Assembly (NCBI RefSeq): GCF_014649655.1
Contig: NZ_BMTL01000008.1
Location: forward strand, 235,884 to 299,883
DNA from: Streptomyces humidus
GTDB taxonomy: Bacteria > Actinomycetota > Actinomycetes > Streptomycetales > Streptomycetaceae
Length of the DNA stretch: 64,000 bases
Direction of reading: 5' to 3'
Every line of letters begins with the position of its first letter. Position 1 is the stretch's first letter. The notes below the pieces were generated by a model. The model ran no database searches, was not told the origin of the DNA, and saw nothing but the letters and a program-made list of their open reading frames with translations. This document shows, piece after piece, positions 18,606 through 28,505 of this stretch. The translations under genes were made by a program, and so were the position numbers.

Positions 18606-18945
18606 CTATCTCTCCAAGGCGTAGGCGATCCGGTGTTCGAGCTGAGGCTACTGATCGCCCGCCAAACGGGCGAGCAGAAACGGAAATTGACCGTCCGTTC
18701 CCGGTCACTGCCTGCGGCACGTGCCGAATCGACGAACCTCCCACGGGGCTACGAAAAGTGCCCGAGGGGCTCCGGAGCGTCTCCACGACGCCCACGGGGC
18801 GGCACTCGGGGCGGCGAAAGTCTACGCACACGACACGCGGCCGGGACAAACACAGCGGTCCGCCCCCTCCGTGCGGCGCGGAGGGGGCGGACCAGCGGTC
18901 GTGCGCGAGGGGCAGTCGCGGGGATCGGCCCTGGGGAGGCGATCT
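18606..18945. other. Intergenic region between lipoprotein and methyltransferase genes
   Basis: 340 bases, both neighbours leftward. It contains the strong terminator at 18857-18893 and, nearer 18606, the presumed promoter of the methyltransferase-rmdA pair. No gene seen. Confidence 0.6.
18857..18893 (-). terminator. Terminator of the SCO0930-type lipoprotein gene
   Basis: GGTCCGCCCCCTCC (18857-18870) and its exact inverse (18880-18893) form a 14-bp GC-rich stem with a 9-base loop, 53 bases beyond the lipoprotein stop. Confidence 0.75.
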
Positions 18946-19938
18946 CTACTGCGCCGGCGCTCCGACCAGCTTGCCGTCGGGCGCGACGGCGTACCACGTG
19001 CCGCCCACGCCCTGGCCGTTGATGTCGCCGGGGGCCTTGTCGCCGGCGAAGGTGTAGATCGGCGAGCAGTTGACGGTCTGCTGCCTGACGCCGTCACCGC
19101 GGGTGAAGTTCATCAGGCCCTTCTTCTGCACGCCCTTGGTGTCGTTGGGCTCGACCGGCGCGACGACCGGCCACTTCTGCAGGCAGGCGCCGTTGCAGTT
19201 CGACACCGGCTTGGGCCACGCCTTGTCCTTGAGGAAGCGGTAGACCGTCATGCCGTTCTTGTCGACGACGATCTCGCCCAGGTTGGGGTCCTTGCGGACG
19301 GACAGCCCCGCCAGGGCTGAGTCGGAGGCGCCGCCGCCCGACTTGGCCTTCTTGCCCTCGGGGGTCAGCGCGAACCACTTGTTGCCCACGCCCTGGCCGG
19401 AGGTGTCGCCGGCGTTGGCGTCCTTGGCGTAGTAGTAGGCGGGCCAGCCGCCCACGGTGAGCTGCTTGGAGCCGTCGGAGCGGGTGATCTCGCCGAGCAG
19501 CGACTTGTCGATGCCGTCACCGGCGCTGACGTCGTCCGCGGACACCGGCGGCCACGCGGTCGCGCAGTCGCCGTCACAGTTCGACTTGGGCGGTTCGGCC
19601 GTGTCCGCGTCGAAGCGGTAGAGGGTCTTTCCGGCGCTGTCGGTGAGGATCTTGCCGAGTTCGCCGTTGGCGGAGACGGCCAGCTCGCCGGCTCCGGCCG
19701 GCTGGGCTCCGGTTCCCGTTCCGGTCCCCGCGCCGACGGCGCCGGGAGTGCTGGCGCCCGCACCGGCGCCCGCAGCGCCGTAGCCGCCGCCGACGCCTGC
19801 GATGCCACCCGCCGGAGCCGTGGCTCCGACGTTCTGGCTCGACGCCGACGTGCCGCTTTCCGATCCGCACGCCGTCGTCAGCGCCAGCACGGCCACCGTG
19901 CCCGCCGCGAGTGAGGCGCTCCGCCAGGTGGTCTTCAT
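18946..19938 (-). CDS. Lipoprotein with COG4315/PF03640 secreted repeats (SCO0930-like)
   Basis: 330 aa. MKTTWRSASLAAGTVAVLAL with lipobox LTTAC-G gives a lipoprotein signal; ATG 19938 is preferred over 19962 because GGGGAG lies upstream and the signal peptide is then of normal size. A Gly/Ala/Thr-rich linker (residues about 45-95) leads to four units of the PF03640 repeat: GKILTDSAGKTLYRFDADTA with CDGDCATAWPPV, WFALTP, GEIVVDKNGMTVYRFLKD with CNGACLQKWPVV, and TWYAVAPDG. Paired cysteines in the repeats are conserved. Function of this surface protein family is not known. Confidence 0.88.
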   Translation of the reverse strand: MKTTWRSASLAAGTVAVLALTTACGSESGTSASSQNVGATAPAGGIAGVGGGYGAAGAGAGASTPGAVGAGTGTGTGAQPAGAGELAVSANGELGKILTDSAGKTLYRFDADTAEPPKSNCDGDCATAWPPVSADDVSAGDGIDKSLLGEITRSDGSKQLTVGGWPAYYYAKDANAGDTSGQGVGNKWFALTPEGKKAKSGGGASDSALAGLSVRKDPNLGEIVVDKNGMTVYRFLKDKAWPKPVSNCNGACLQKWPVVAPVEPNDTKGVQKKGLMNFTRGDGVRQQTVNCSPIYTFAGDKAPGDINGQGVGGTWYAVAPDGKLVGAPAQ

Positions 19939-20263
19939 CGTCAACAACTCCCCGATCGTCACAAGGGTGTTGCAGCGCCCTGCTGCGCCGCCGCACAGCC
20001 CTCAGTACGCACCGGGGCGGTGGTTGTGTTCAAACGCGGCAGGATTTTCTTTTCCGTGACCTGTGACGCGGGGCGGGACCGGGCAGCTCAGGGCCTCCGC
20101 GAGGGCCGCGGCGGCCGCGTGCGAAGGGCCGGGCCGGGCCGCTCGCACACGCGCACGGCCGGCCGGATGCGCGAGCGCACCGACAGGCAAACCCGCGAAG
20201 CGCGACTTCCCCCGTTCGGGGCAATCCCCACCGGGCGGGACACGGGGCGGCGGGCGAAGCCGG
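19939..20263. other. Divergent intergenic region
   Basis: 325 bases between the leftward lipoprotein and the rightward proline-rich gene. A short AT-richer patch (20041-20056, ATTTTCTTTTCCGTGA) may mark a promoter. No hairpin or gene supported; an in-frame extension of the next gene to 20063 is low in plausibility because it lacks a signal peptide. Confidence 0.5.
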
Positions 20264-20851
20264 ATGATCTCCGTCGTGCATGGACCGAAACCGATCCGAT
20301 CCGCTCTTCTCACCAGGGCGTTGGCCGTGGTGACCGTGGCCTGGATCCTCGCGGCCGCGCCGGCCGCAACGGCGACCGCCGACGCGTGCGCGTACGCCTC
20401 GACGGGCCCGGACGGCATCGAGGCGATGGCGGTCGCGGGCGGCCCCGGGTGGCCTGCGCCCCCCGTGAGCCCGCCGCCGACGCCCTCCCCGACGCCCGAG
20501 CCGACCCCGCCCCCCACCCCCACTCCCACTCCCCCGCCGTCGCCGCCTCCGCGGCCCGGACCCGCCCCGACGCCGCCTCCCGAGCCCGCACCACCGCCCC
20601 CGGAACCGCGTCCGGCGCCCGCGCCGGCCCGGCCCGCGCCGCCGCGCCCGCGTGCCGTCCCCGAACCGACGCCACCGCCGACTCCCACGCCCAGGCCGGC
20701 CCCGTCCCCCTCCGCGCGCCCGGTCGGCTATCCGGCGTATCACTCCGCGCCGCGGCAGCGACCGGTCCGCGGCGGGCAGTCGCCGGTCACCTACGTCCTG
20801 CTCATCACCGTGCCCGCGGTGATCGCCGTCGCCGCGCTGCGACCGCGCTGA
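20264..20851 (+). CDS. Secreted proline-rich membrane-anchored protein
   Basis: About 195 aa. ATG 20264 or GTG 20276 places a hydrophobic signal (LTRALAVVTVAWILAAAPAA) ending ATATADA near the N-terminus. The middle is an extended Pro-rich stretch built of PTP, PPP and PEP steps, typical of a rigid wall-spanning rod, and the end VTYVLLITVPAVIAVAALRPR is a membrane helix with a short basic tail. So it is probably a surface stalk anchored at its C-terminus. No enzymatic domain. It precedes the DUF4239 gene by 21 bases, likely the same transcript. Confidence 0.7.
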   Translation: MISVVHGPKPIRSALLTRALAVVTVAWILAAAPAATATADACAYASTGPDGIEAMAVAGGPGWPAPPVSPPPTPSPTPEPTPPPTPTPTPPPSPPPRPGPAPTPPPEPAPPPPEPRPAPAPARPAPPRPRAVPEPTPPPTPTPRPAPSPSARPVGYPAYHSAPRQRPVRGGQSPVTYVLLITVPAVIAVAALRPR

Positions 20852-20872
20852 CGCCCATCCAGGAGGCCCCTC

Positions 20873-21637
20873 TTGCCGGAATGGCTTGTTCTCACCCTCG
20901 CGATGCTCGCCGCCTGCGCGGTGGTGGTCGTCGTCACCCTCGTACGGCACCGCAGGGCGCCCGAGGACGAAGACCCCACCGAGACCCCTGACGTCATCGA
21001 GTACATGACGATGTGGATCGGCGTGGTGTACGCCATCGTCCTGGGCCTGGCCATCGCGGGCGTCTGGGAGGCGCGCAGCGTCGCGCAGGACCACGTCCAG
21101 GCGGAGGCCCAGGCGCTGCACGAGATCTCGGAGCGGGTGCGGGTCTACCCGCCGGACGTCCGTGACCGCATTCGCGCGGATGTCAACGCCTATGTCGGAC
21201 ACGTCGTCGGCGTCGAGTGGAAGAAGATGGCCGACGACGGCGAGGTGACCCCGCGCGGCGACGCGCTGCTCCAGAAGGTCCGGGCGGACGTCACCGACCA
21301 CCAGCCGGCCTCCGACTTCCAGGCGCAGGCCTACCAGCCGCTGCTCGACCAGATGGCCGCGGCCGACCAGGCGCGTCACGCCCGCGCCGACTCGACCGGG
21401 GCGACCATGCCGGGCGTGGTGTGGTTCGGGCTGCTGGCGGGGGCCGTCATCACCATCGGCATGGTCTTCGCGCTGCAGATCCGGCGCACGGCCCGCGAAC
21501 TGGTCCTGGCCGGGCTGTTCTCCGCGCTGATCGCGTTTCTGCTCTTCCTGATCTGGGACTTCGACGCCCCCTACAGCAGGGGCGTCACCGCGTCGGCGGA
21601 GCCGTTCCTCAATCTGTTCCCCGGCGTCAGGGGCTGA
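20873..21637 (+). CDS. DUF4239 (bestrophin-like) membrane protein
   Basis: 254 aa from a TTG start with perfect AGGAGG eight bases upstream. Four membrane segments: VLTLAMLAACAVVVVVTLV, MTMWIGVVYAIVLGLAIAGV, WFGLLAGAVITIGMVFAL and LVLAGLFSALIAFLLFLIWD, with the central soluble part (about residues 65-175) rich in Gln/Ala/Glu (VAQDHVQAEAQALHEISERV). This is the DUF4239 arrangement, related at fold level to bestrophin channels. No function is established in actinobacteria. Confidence 0.85.
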   Translation: MPEWLVLTLAMLAACAVVVVVTLVRHRRAPEDEDPTETPDVIEYMTMWIGVVYAIVLGLAIAGVWEARSVAQDHVQAEAQALHEISERVRVYPPDVRDRIRADVNAYVGHVVGVEWKKMADDGEVTPRGDALLQKVRADVTDHQPASDFQAQAYQPLLDQMAAADQARHARADSTGATMPGVVWFGLLAGAVITIGMVFALQIRRTARELVLAGLFSALIAFLLFLIWDFDAPYSRGVTASAEPFLNLFPGVRG

Positions 21638-21873
21638 GCCGCCGGGACCGACGTCCACCCGCTGCGTTCGCCCGCACCGGGTGCGGCCGCCACGCCGGGG
21701 CCGTCCCCCGGACGCAGCAGCCGTTTCCCCTGAGCGGCCTACCGCCGTGACCCGTTCGCACTACTGCGATCGCGGCCACGCACACATGTTCCTAGCGTTT
21801 CGGACATCGAGGTGTATCGACGACATGAGCGGAACAGGTCCGCAGTCGCTCCTCGGAGACCGGAGGATCCACC

Positions 21874-22413
21874 ATGCGCGCGATACCCGTCGCCTCGGCC
21901 GCGCTCCTGGGCGCCACCGCCCTGGCCTTCTGCGCATCGGCCGCCGTCGCGAACGACGACGACGGCCACTACGTCATGTCCAACGGCTACAGCGTGCTGC
22001 CCTCGACGGTCGCGGCGGGCGGCCAGGTCGCCCTCCGGGTGGACCGCGAGGTCAGCGGCTGCAGGAACTCCGTGACGGTGACGTCGGGGGTGTTCGACAC
22101 GGTCGTCGTCCCGAGGGCGTCGACGTCGGCCGTGACCACGGTCGACCGGGACGCACGGCCGGGAGCGACGTACCGGGTGACGTTCACCTGCGGCGGCGTC
22201 AGCGCGATCAAGGAGCTGACGATCGCCGGACGCCGCCCGGCCGACGTCACCCCGGCGCCCTATCCCGTCCCGAGCGGCGTGCACGCCGGCCAGGGCGGCA
22301 GCGCCGCGGGGTTCGACCTCCGGGAGACGGGGCTGGGCGCCGCGCTCATCGCGGGTTCGGTGGCCGCCGCGTACCGCTTCGCACGGCGCCGCGGCGAGGA
22401 GGACGGCGGCTGA
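21874..22413 (+). CDS. Secreted protein with LRETG sorting-like C-terminus
   Basis: 179 aa. Sec signal (MRAIPVASAALLGATALAFC ... AVANDD), an Ig/immunoglobulin-like extracellular part (YSVLPSTVAAGGQVALRVDR, GATYRVTFTCGG with two cysteines), and a C-terminus GFDLRETGLGAALIAGSVAA followed by a basic tail RFARRRG. LRETG-hydrophobic helix-Arg tail is the layout of a sortase sorting signal, with Arg in place of Pro. A related protein lies convergent at 22551-23057 and a class F sortase at 23391. AGGATCCACC provides the RBS region. Function unknown. Confidence 0.75.
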   Translation: MRAIPVASAALLGATALAFCASAAVANDDDGHYVMSNGYSVLPSTVAAGGQVALRVDREVSGCRNSVTVTSGVFDTVVVPRASTSAVTTVDRDARPGATYRVTFTCGGVSAIKELTIAGRRPADVTPAPYPVPSGVHAGQGGSAAGFDLRETGLGAALIAGSVAAAYRFARRRGEEDGG

Positions 22414-22435
22414 CGGCCGGTGCCGCGCCGTGCAC

Positions 22436-22478
22436 GGGCCTCGGCCCCGGATCCCGAGAGGATCCGGGGCCGAGGCCC
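22436..22478. terminator. Bidirectional terminator between the two secreted-protein genes
   Basis: A perfect 19-bp stem: 22436-22454 (ending CCCCGGATCC) pairs with 22460-22478 around a CGAGA loop. Sits in the convergent gap, 22 bases after one stop and 72 after the other. Confidence 0.85.
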
Positions 22479-22550
22479 GCTTCACGTGCGGTCCGCGAAC
22501 GGTCCGCGAAGGGGTAGACGTCAGATCCGGCGGTCTCGGATGCAGCTTTC

Positions 22551-23057
22551 TCAGATACGGCGTTCCGCGCGGCGCCGCATCCAGAACAGGGCTCCGCCGA
22601 GCACGGCCGCGGCGACGAGCCCGCCGCCGATGGCCATGTCGGTCGAGGTCGCGCCGGTGCCGACACTGCCGCCGAGGCCGCCGCGCACACCGCCGATGAC
22701 GGTGAAGGCGGCCGGGCGGGTGAGCGGCTTGCCGGAGCAGTTGACGGTGATGTCGTAGGCGCCGGGATGGGCGTTGGCGTTGATGGTCGCCGTCCCCTTG
22801 GCGGTCTGGTTGGGGCCGTCGATCGGCGTCAGGCCGGCCTGTGTGAACGCGGGCGAGGTCATGAATCCGCCGCCGGGGCAGCCGTCGACGGTGACGGTGA
22901 TCTGGCCGCCGCGTGCGATGACGCTGGGCAGGACGACGATGTTCCTCGGGTTGGCGCCCATGCCGTCGCGTGCGACGGCGACGGGGGCGGCGAGTCCGAG
23001 GGCGGCGACCGCGGCGGCGGAGACCGCCGAGGCGGCCAGGACACGAGTGGTGCGCAT
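22551..23057 (-). CDS. Secreted membrane-anchored protein, paralogue of 21874-22413
   Basis: 168 aa from ATG 23057 with GGAGG upstream. Signal peptide MRTTRVLAASAVSAAAVAAL ending PVAVARD, an extracellular domain IVVLPSVIARGGQITVTVDG with CPGGG and NCSGKP (disulfide pair), then GAYDITVNC, a C-terminal helix (IGGGLVAAAVLGGALFWM) and RRRAERRI tail. The VLPS-x(4)-GGQ-x-x-V-x-V strand motif is shared with the convergent gene at 21874. Here no LPxTG-like motif precedes the helix. Function unknown. Confidence 0.72.
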   Translation of the reverse strand: MRTTRVLAASAVSAAAVAALGLAAPVAVARDGMGANPRNIVVLPSVIARGGQITVTVDGCPGGGFMTSPAFTQAGLTPIDGPNQTAKGTATINANAHPGAYDITVNCSGKPLTRPAAFTVIGGVRGGLGGSVGTGATSTDMAIGGGLVAAAVLGGALFWMRRRAERRI

Positions 23058-23390
23058 GAGATCCTCCGCGGAAGGCGCCCCGGGGCCCGTCCCCGGTATG
23101 TCGGCGAGAAAGCACCTCCCGGAAAGACCCTCAGATGCCGTGCGCGCGCCCGCATTTCGGGAATGGTCCGTCCTGGTGAGAGGACACGCCGGGCGGAATA
23201 CGCGCGACCGGTCATAGCCGCAGGTCACGGACCGTCAGAAAATTCCTTTCGCCGTCGACTCGGATGGCGCACCGCACGGTGTCCGGGCCACCCGTTCGCC
23301 GCCGCCCCGTCGCCGGTTCGCGTCCCGGGACTTAGCGTTCTCGTATGCGCGAAAGGACGGGGCGACGGCCGCGTCGAAAGGGGATGGCGA
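23058..23390. other. Divergent intergenic region before the sortase gene
   Basis: 333 bases between the leftward secreted-protein gene and the rightward sortase. Both promoters must be here; no repeat or hairpin stands out beyond generic GC-rich sequence. The sortase RBS (GGGGAT) is at its right end. Confidence 0.5.
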
Positions 23391-24059
23391 ATGTCTGCGT
23401 ACGAGCTGTCCGAGGCGGCGGAAGAGGAGGAGCGGCGGAGGAAGCGCGCCCCTTGGGGCGTGATAGCGCTTGTTCTGCTGACGGGTCTCGCGCTGATCCG
23501 CAACGGGTCCGGTGAGTTCGACGTCGGCCCGCCGCAGCCGGCCGCCGCGGCGGCCGCGGACGGCCGCACGGCCGCCGCTCTCGGCCGGGCCCCGACCCCG
23601 CTGGCCTACGCCGAGCCGGACCGGGTGCGGATCCCGGCGATCCGGGTGGACGCGCCGGTCATGGCGGTAGGCCTGGACGCGGACGGCTGGGTCGGCGCGC
23701 CGCCGCCGGAAGATCCGAACCTGGCCGGCTGGTTCACCGGCGGCGTCTCGCCGGGCGAGAAGGGCACGGCGGTCGTCGTCGGCCATGTCGACAACAGACT
23801 GGGCCCCGCCGTGTTCTACGGGCTCGGTGCGCTGAAGAAGGGAAACCGCGTCGAGGTGTCCCGCAGGGACGGAAAGACCGCGGTCTTCGAGATCTACGGC
23901 ATCGAGGTCTTCGAGAAGAGCAATTTCCCCGGCGACCGCGTCTATGCGTCCAAGGGTTCTCCCGAACTGCGGGTCATCACCTGCGGCGGCGGTTTCTCCA
24001 AGGCGAACGGTTACGACGGGAACGTCGTCGCCTTCGCCCGCCTGGTCGAGGTCCGCTGA
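23391..24059 (+). CDS. Class F sortase
   Basis: 222 aa. The N-terminus is cytoplasmic and charged (EEEERRRKRAPW) followed by a signal-anchor (GVIALVLLTGLALIRNG). The sortase barrel starts at VRIPAIRVDAPVMAVGLDAD; catalytic His is in VVVGHVDNRLGPAVFYGL and catalytic Cys in VITCGGGFSKANGYDGNV. Class F sortases are the actinobacterial housekeeping-like group that joins surface proteins to the cell wall. The nearby LRETG protein is a possible substrate. Start codon ATG 23391 is chosen from the RBS and family N-terminus. Confidence 0.9.
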   Translation: MSAYELSEAAEEEERRRKRAPWGVIALVLLTGLALIRNGSGEFDVGPPQPAAAAAADGRTAAALGRAPTPLAYAEPDRVRIPAIRVDAPVMAVGLDADGWVGAPPPEDPNLAGWFTGGVSPGEKGTAVVVGHVDNRLGPAVFYGLGALKKGNRVEVSRRDGKTAVFEIYGIEVFEKSNFPGDRVYASKGSPELRVITCGGGFSKANGYDGNVVAFARLVEVR

Positions 24060-24060
24060 G

Positions 24061-24090
24061 CGGCGCCGGGACCGGGCGGGCGAGGCGCCG
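24061..24090. terminator. Convergent hairpin between sortase and deacetylase genes
   Basis: CGGCGCC (24061-24067) and GGCGCCG (24084-24090) form a 7-bp stem with a 16-base loop filling the 34-bp gap. Modest. Confidence 0.35.
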
Positions 24091-24093
24091 GGA

Positions 24094-24933
24094 TCAGGCG
24101 TACCGCCGCCGGGGCACGGTGAGGTGGTAGCCGGAGTCCAGGAGGTGCGGCAGGTAGCGGCTCAGCGCCCGCACGCTCTGCGAGCGGTCGCCTCCGGCGT
24201 CGTGCGAGAGCACCACGACGCCGGGCGCGGCGCCCTTCTCGACCCGGTCGACGATGGCGCCGGCGCCCGGGGTGGTCCAGTCGAGGGTGTCGACCGTCCA
24301 GGCGAGCGGCTCCATGCCCAGCTCGGAGCCGATCTGGAAGGCCGCGCGGTTCCAGGCGCCGTAGGGGGCCCGGAACCAGCGGGGCCGCTCCCCGCAGCCC
24401 TCCTCGATGACGTCGCTGGTGCGGGACATCTCGGAGTGGATCTGACGGCGGGTGAGACGGGTCAGCAGAGGGTGCGACCAGGTGTGGTTGCCGATGATGT
24501 GGCCCTCGTCGGCCATCCGCGTCAGCAGGTCCGCGTTGTCGACGGCCATCTCGCCGCACACGAAGAACATCGCGTGCACGTCGTACTCGGCCAGGGTGTC
24601 GAGGATGCGGGGGGTGTAGCGGGAGTCGGGGCCGTCGTCGAAGGTGAGCACCATGGTGCGGCCGCGGCCGGTCATGCTCAGCAGCGGCTCGTGGCGCACC
24701 GGGGTGCGGCCGGGGGTGGCGGGCAGGGGGCCGTAGCCGGTCAGGGGCTGGAGGCGGTAGGCGGAGGGTTTCAGCGGGAGGCTCCGTGCCGGGGCGCCCG
24801 CGGCGGGGGCGGCGGCCCTGACCGGCTCGCCGTCCTCGCCCCCTACGAACACTCCGGCCGTGCCGGCCGCTGCTGCGGCGGCGGCGCCGGCGAGCAACGC
24901 CCGGCGACGCGTGAACAACTGCTCCTTCTTCAT
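24094..24933 (-). CDS. Polysaccharide deacetylase (NodB domain), exported
   Basis: 279 aa from ATG 24933. N-terminus MKKEQLFTRRRALLAGAAAA is a Tat-like signal (RRRALLAG). NodB motifs: MVLTFDDGPDSRYTPRI (motif 1, catalytic Asp and metal Asp), IIGNHTWSHPLLTRL (motif 2, HxxxH metal ligands), RWFRAPYGAWN (motif 3), WTVDTLDWTTPG and VVVLSHDAGGDRSQSV. Family 4 carbohydrate esterases remove acetyl groups from peptidoglycan, chitin or xylan; peptidoglycan or a surface glycan fits this cell-surface neighbourhood but is not proven. Confidence 0.9.
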   Translation of the reverse strand: MKKEQLFTRRRALLAGAAAAAAAGTAGVFVGGEDGEPVRAAAPAAGAPARSLPLKPSAYRLQPLTGYGPLPATPGRTPVRHEPLLSMTGRGRTMVLTFDDGPDSRYTPRILDTLAEYDVHAMFFVCGEMAVDNADLLTRMADEGHIIGNHTWSHPLLTRLTRRQIHSEMSRTSDVIEEGCGERPRWFRAPYGAWNRAAFQIGSELGMEPLAWTVDTLDWTTPGAGAIVDRVEKGAAPGVVVLSHDAGGDRSQSVRALSRYLPHLLDSGYHLTVPRRRYA

Positions 24934-25071
24934 GCAGTCATCAGTCGCCCGGCGGGCCTTCGGCCCACCCCACCGACACCGCACCGGCGGCACGTTTCCA
25001 CCCGCCCGGCGCAGTCGCGGTACTCGGGGGGCGTGAGCCCGACCGTGCGCGCCGGGGCCGCGCCGAAGGCG

Positions 25072-28000
25072 TCAGCGGCGGCGTACCAGCGGGAAGGGCA
25101 GGGTCTCGCGGATCGTGAGGCCGGTGAGGAACATGACCAGGCGGTCGACTCCGAGGCCGAGGCCGCCGGTCGGGGGCATCGCGTACTCGAGGGCGTCGAG
25201 GAAGTCCTCGTCGAGCTCCATCGCCTCGGGGTCGCCCCCCGCGGCCAGCCGGGACTGCTCGGTCAGCCGGCGACGCTGCTCGACCGGGTCGGTCAACTCG
25301 GAGTAGGCGGTGCCGAGTTCGGTGCCGAAGGCGACGAGGTCCCAGCGTTCGGCGAGGCGCGGGTCGAGGCGGTGCTGCCGGGTGAGCGGGGAGACGTCGG
25401 TGGGGAAGTCCTTGTAGAAGGTGGGGAGGCGGGTCTTCTCCTCGACGAGTCGCTCGTACATCTCCAGGACGACGTCGCCACGGCCGTCGTCGGGGCGGTA
25501 CGGGACGCCCGCGCGGTCGCAGTGCCGGTGCAGGACCGTCAGGTGGGAGCCGGCGTCGACCTCTTCGCCGAGCGCGTCGGAGATCGCGCCGTAGACGGTC
25601 CTGACGGGCCACTGACCCGAGATGTCGTAATCCCGGCCGCCCCTGCGGGCGACCGGTGAGCCGAAGGCGGCCGTGGCCGCGCCCTGGATCAGCTCGCGGG
25701 CCAGGTGAAGCATCTCGTCGTAGTCGGCGTAGGCCTGGTAGGCCTCCAGCATCGTGAACTCGGGGTTGTGCTTGTGGGAGACGCCTTCGTTGCGGAAGGT
25801 GCGGCCCATCTCGAAGACCTTTTCCAGGCCGCCGACGCACAGCCGCTTGAGGTAGAGCTCGGGCGCGATGCGCAGATACAGGTCGAGGTCGTAGGCGTTG
25901 ATGTGGGTGGTGAAGGGGCGGGCCTGGGCGCCGCCGTGGATCTGCTGGAGCACCGGCGTCTCGACCTCCAGGTAGCCGCGCTCCAGCAGTCCCCGGCGCA
26001 GCGCCTGCACGGCGTCGGAGCGGACCCGGATCACGTCGCGGGCGGCGGGGCTGGAGATCAGGTCGAGGTGGCGCATGCGGACCCTGGCCTCGGGGTCGGT
26101 GAGGCCGCGGCGCTTGTCCGGCAGGGGGTGCAGGCATTTGGCGGTGAGCTGCCAGGAGGTGACGAAGACAGTGGGTTCGCCCCGGTCGCTGGCGCCCGCC
26201 GTGCCGGTCGCCCAGAGGTGGTCGCCGAGGTCGGCGTCGGCCCGGAAGGAGTCGAGGGCGGCGTCGGTGAGGGCGTCGCGGGCGAGGGCGAGCTGGTGGT
26301 CGCCGGACCAGTCGCGCAGCGTCACGAAGACGATGCCGCCGAAGTCGCGGACGCGCATGACGCGGCCCGCGACGGTGACCGTCTCGCCGGCGCGCACCTC
26401 GGCGAGGGCATGGGTGCGGGGTGGGAGCCCGACCGGGTAGGGGTCGGCGCCGGCGGCGCGCAGCCGGTCGAGGGCGCGACGGCGGACGCGGACCTGGTCG
26501 GGCAGGCCCGCGTCCGGCCCGGCTGAGCCGGCCTCGCCGCCTGCGTCGGGGCCGGGCGCCGCGGCCGGCGGCAGGCGTTCGGTGGTGGCTGCGCGCGGCC
26601 CGCCCGTGGAGCGCCTCCTGCCCCACAGCTTGCGCAGGGAGGGCACCGGGACGAAGCCCTCGGCGATGCCGGAGGCCAGGCCCACCCGGGCCAGGGAGCC
26701 CGCGTCGGCGTAACAGAGGAAGCGGGGGTACCACTCGGGGCGGTACTTGGCGTTGGAGCGGTAGAGGGCCTCCAGCTGCCACCATTTGGAGAAGAACAGC
26801 AGCAGGCGCCGCCACAGGCGCAGCACCGGTCCGGCGCCGATGCGGGCCCCCTCCTCGAAGGCCGAGCGGAAGACGGCGAAGTTCAGCGAGATCCGGCGCA
26901 CGCCGAGCTTGGGGGCGGCGGCGCACAGGTCGGCGACCATGAACTCCATGACGCCGTTGGGGGCGGAGCGGTCCCGGCGCATCAGGTCCAGGGAGACGCC
27001 GTCCGCGCCCCAGGGGACGAAGGAGAGCAGGGCGAGCAGCCGGCCGTCCTCGTCGAGGGCCTCCACGAGGAGGCAGTCGCCGTCGGCGGGGTCGCCGAGG
27101 CGGTCCAGGGCCATCGAGAAGCCGCGTTCGGTCTCGGTGTCGCGCCAGGCGTCGGCGCGGTCGACGACCTCTTCCATCTCCTGTTCGGTGAGCGCGGAGT
27201 GGCGGCGGATCCGGCAGGTGGCGCCGGTGCGTCGCACCCGGTTCGCCGCCTGCCGGGTGACCCGCATCTCGCGGCCGCCCAGGTCGAAGGAGGCGACGTG
27301 CACGATGGCCTCGTCGCCGAGTTGCAGGGCTCCCAGGCCGGCCCGGGCGAAGGCCCTCGCGCCGGCCTCGGAGGCGCCCATGACCGCGGGCGCCCAGGCG
27401 TACCGGCGGGCCACGTCCAGCCAGGCGGCGATGGCGTGCGGCCAGGCCTCGCGGTCGCCCACGGGGTCGCCGCTGGCCAGGCAGACGCCGGCCTCGACGC
27501 GGTAGGTGACGGCGGCCTTGCCGCTGGGCGAGAAGACGACGGCCTTGTCGCGCCGGGTGGCGAAGTAGCCCAGGGAGTCCTGGCCGCCGTAGGCCCTCAA
27601 CAGGGCGCGGATGCGGGGCTCCTCGTCGCCGTGCAGGGCCGCTTCCAGGCGCTGGGAGCGGAAGAGGACGGCGGCGGCGTTGAGGAGGGCGAGGGCACCG
27701 AAGAGGCCGAGCAGGAAGTACAGGGCGTGCGGCGGACGGCCGTCGAAGGAGCCCGCGGAGACGAGGCCGCCCAGGACCCGGTTGGCGGCCCAGGCGAGGT
27801 GCTGGCCCTCCGGCAGCGTGCCCGGGAACAGCTCGACCAGGCCCCAGCCGGCGAGCATCGCCAGGGCGAGCCCGACGAGCAGGACGGCGAGCGCCCGCCG
27901 CAGGGCGGCGCGCCGGGAGGCGGCGTAGAACTCCCCCCGGGCGACGACCAGGACGCCCAGCGCGAGCGCGCAGACGACCAGGGACGGGACCGACTGCGCG

Positions 28001-28353
28001 TACAGGCCGAGGACCACGCCGAGGACGTCGGTGAGGACGAGCAGGGTGAGGTAGACGACCACCAGCCACCAGGCGACCTTCTTGCGGGCGGCGGTGGCCG
28101 CGGCGAGCAGCAGCAGGAAGACGGCGTAGGCGAGGTTGGCGCTGACCGGGACGATGAGCAGGTCGAGGAAGCGGACGGCCGGACGCAGCAGGCGGCGCAG
28201 CGGCGGGACCAGCGCCAGCAGGACGCAGAGCAGGGCGAGGACGCCGAAGAACGTCGCGAAGGCTTCGGGCACCCGGCTGAGGAAGCGGCCCGCGGGGCGC
28301 CGTGCCGGACCCGCGGCGCCCGCAGCCGTGGCGGTCCCCACGGGGGCATTCAT
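25072..28353 (-). CDS. lysX: Bifunctional lysylphosphatidylglycerol synthetase / lysine-tRNA ligase LysX
   Basis: 1093 aa. LysX both charges tRNA-Lys and transfers lysine to phosphatidylglycerol, giving resistance to cationic peptides. N-terminal 220 residues contain about six membrane helices ([37 protein letters not shown]); residues about 240-560 are the MprF/DUF2156 transferase ([30 protein letters not shown]). The C-terminal LysRS has the OB fold ([20 protein letters not shown]) and class II motifs [11 protein letters not shown] and [18 protein letters not shown] 28353 has AAGG upstream; the IS605-type element lies directly in its 5' flank. Confidence 0.93.
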   Translation of the reverse strand: MNAPVGTATAAGAAGPARRPAGRFLSRVPEAFATFFGVLALLCVLLALVPPLRRLLRPAVRFLDLLIVPVSANLAYAVFLLLLAAATAARKKVAWWLVVVYLTLLVLTDVLGVVLGLYAQSVPSLVVCALALGVLVVARGEFYAASRRAALRRALAVLLVGLALAMLAGWGLVELFPGTLPEGQHLAWAANRVLGGLVSAGSFDGRPPHALYFLLGLFGALALLNAAAVLFRSQRLEAALHGDEEPRIRALLRAYGGQDSLGYFATRRDKAVVFSPSGKAAVTYRVEAGVCLASGDPVGDREAWPHAIAAWLDVARRYAWAPAVMGASEAGARAFARAGLGALQLGDEAIVHVASFDLGGREMRVTRQAANRVRRTGATCRIRRHSALTEQEMEEVVDRADAWRDTETERGFSMALDRLGDPADGDCLLVEALDEDGRLLALLSFVPWGADGVSLDLMRRDRSAPNGVMEFMVADLCAAAPKLGVRRISLNFAVFRSAFEEGARIGAGPVLRLWRRLLLFFSKWWQLEALYRSNAKYRPEWYPRFLCYADAGSLARVGLASGIAEGFVPVPSLRKLWGRRRSTGGPRAATTERLPPAAAPGPDAGGEAGSAGPDAGLPDQVRVRRRALDRLRAAGADPYPVGLPPRTHALAEVRAGETVTVAGRVMRVRDFGGIVFVTLRDWSGDHQLALARDALTDAALDSFRADADLGDHLWATGTAGASDRGEPTVFVTSWQLTAKCLHPLPDKRRGLTDPEARVRMRHLDLISSPAARDVIRVRSDAVQALRRGLLERGYLEVETPVLQQIHGGAQARPFTTHINAYDLDLYLRIAPELYLKRLCVGGLEKVFEMGRTFRNEGVSHKHNPEFTMLEAYQAYADYDEMLHLARELIQGAATAAFGSPVARRGGRDYDISGQWPVRTVYGAISDALGEEVDAGSHLTVLHRHCDRAGVPYRPDDGRGDVVLEMYERLVEEKTRLPTFYKDFPTDVSPLTRQHRLDPRLAERWDLVAFGTELGTAYSELTDPVEQRRRLTEQSRLAAGGDPEAMELDEDFLDALEYAMPPTGGLGLGVDRLVMFLTGLTIRETLPFPLVRRR

Positions 28354-28505
28354 CCTTGAGACTCCCTCGTGGATACCCTCGGCTTCAGCCGGGGGAGGAA
28401 ACGAGGCTCCTGCGGAGCAGGGCAAGGAGCGGGGTTTCGCCGCCAGGGCGAAAGACCGTGCTCTGACCTACAGGATTTGATCCTTAACCATGGTCCCGTT
28501 AGTTT

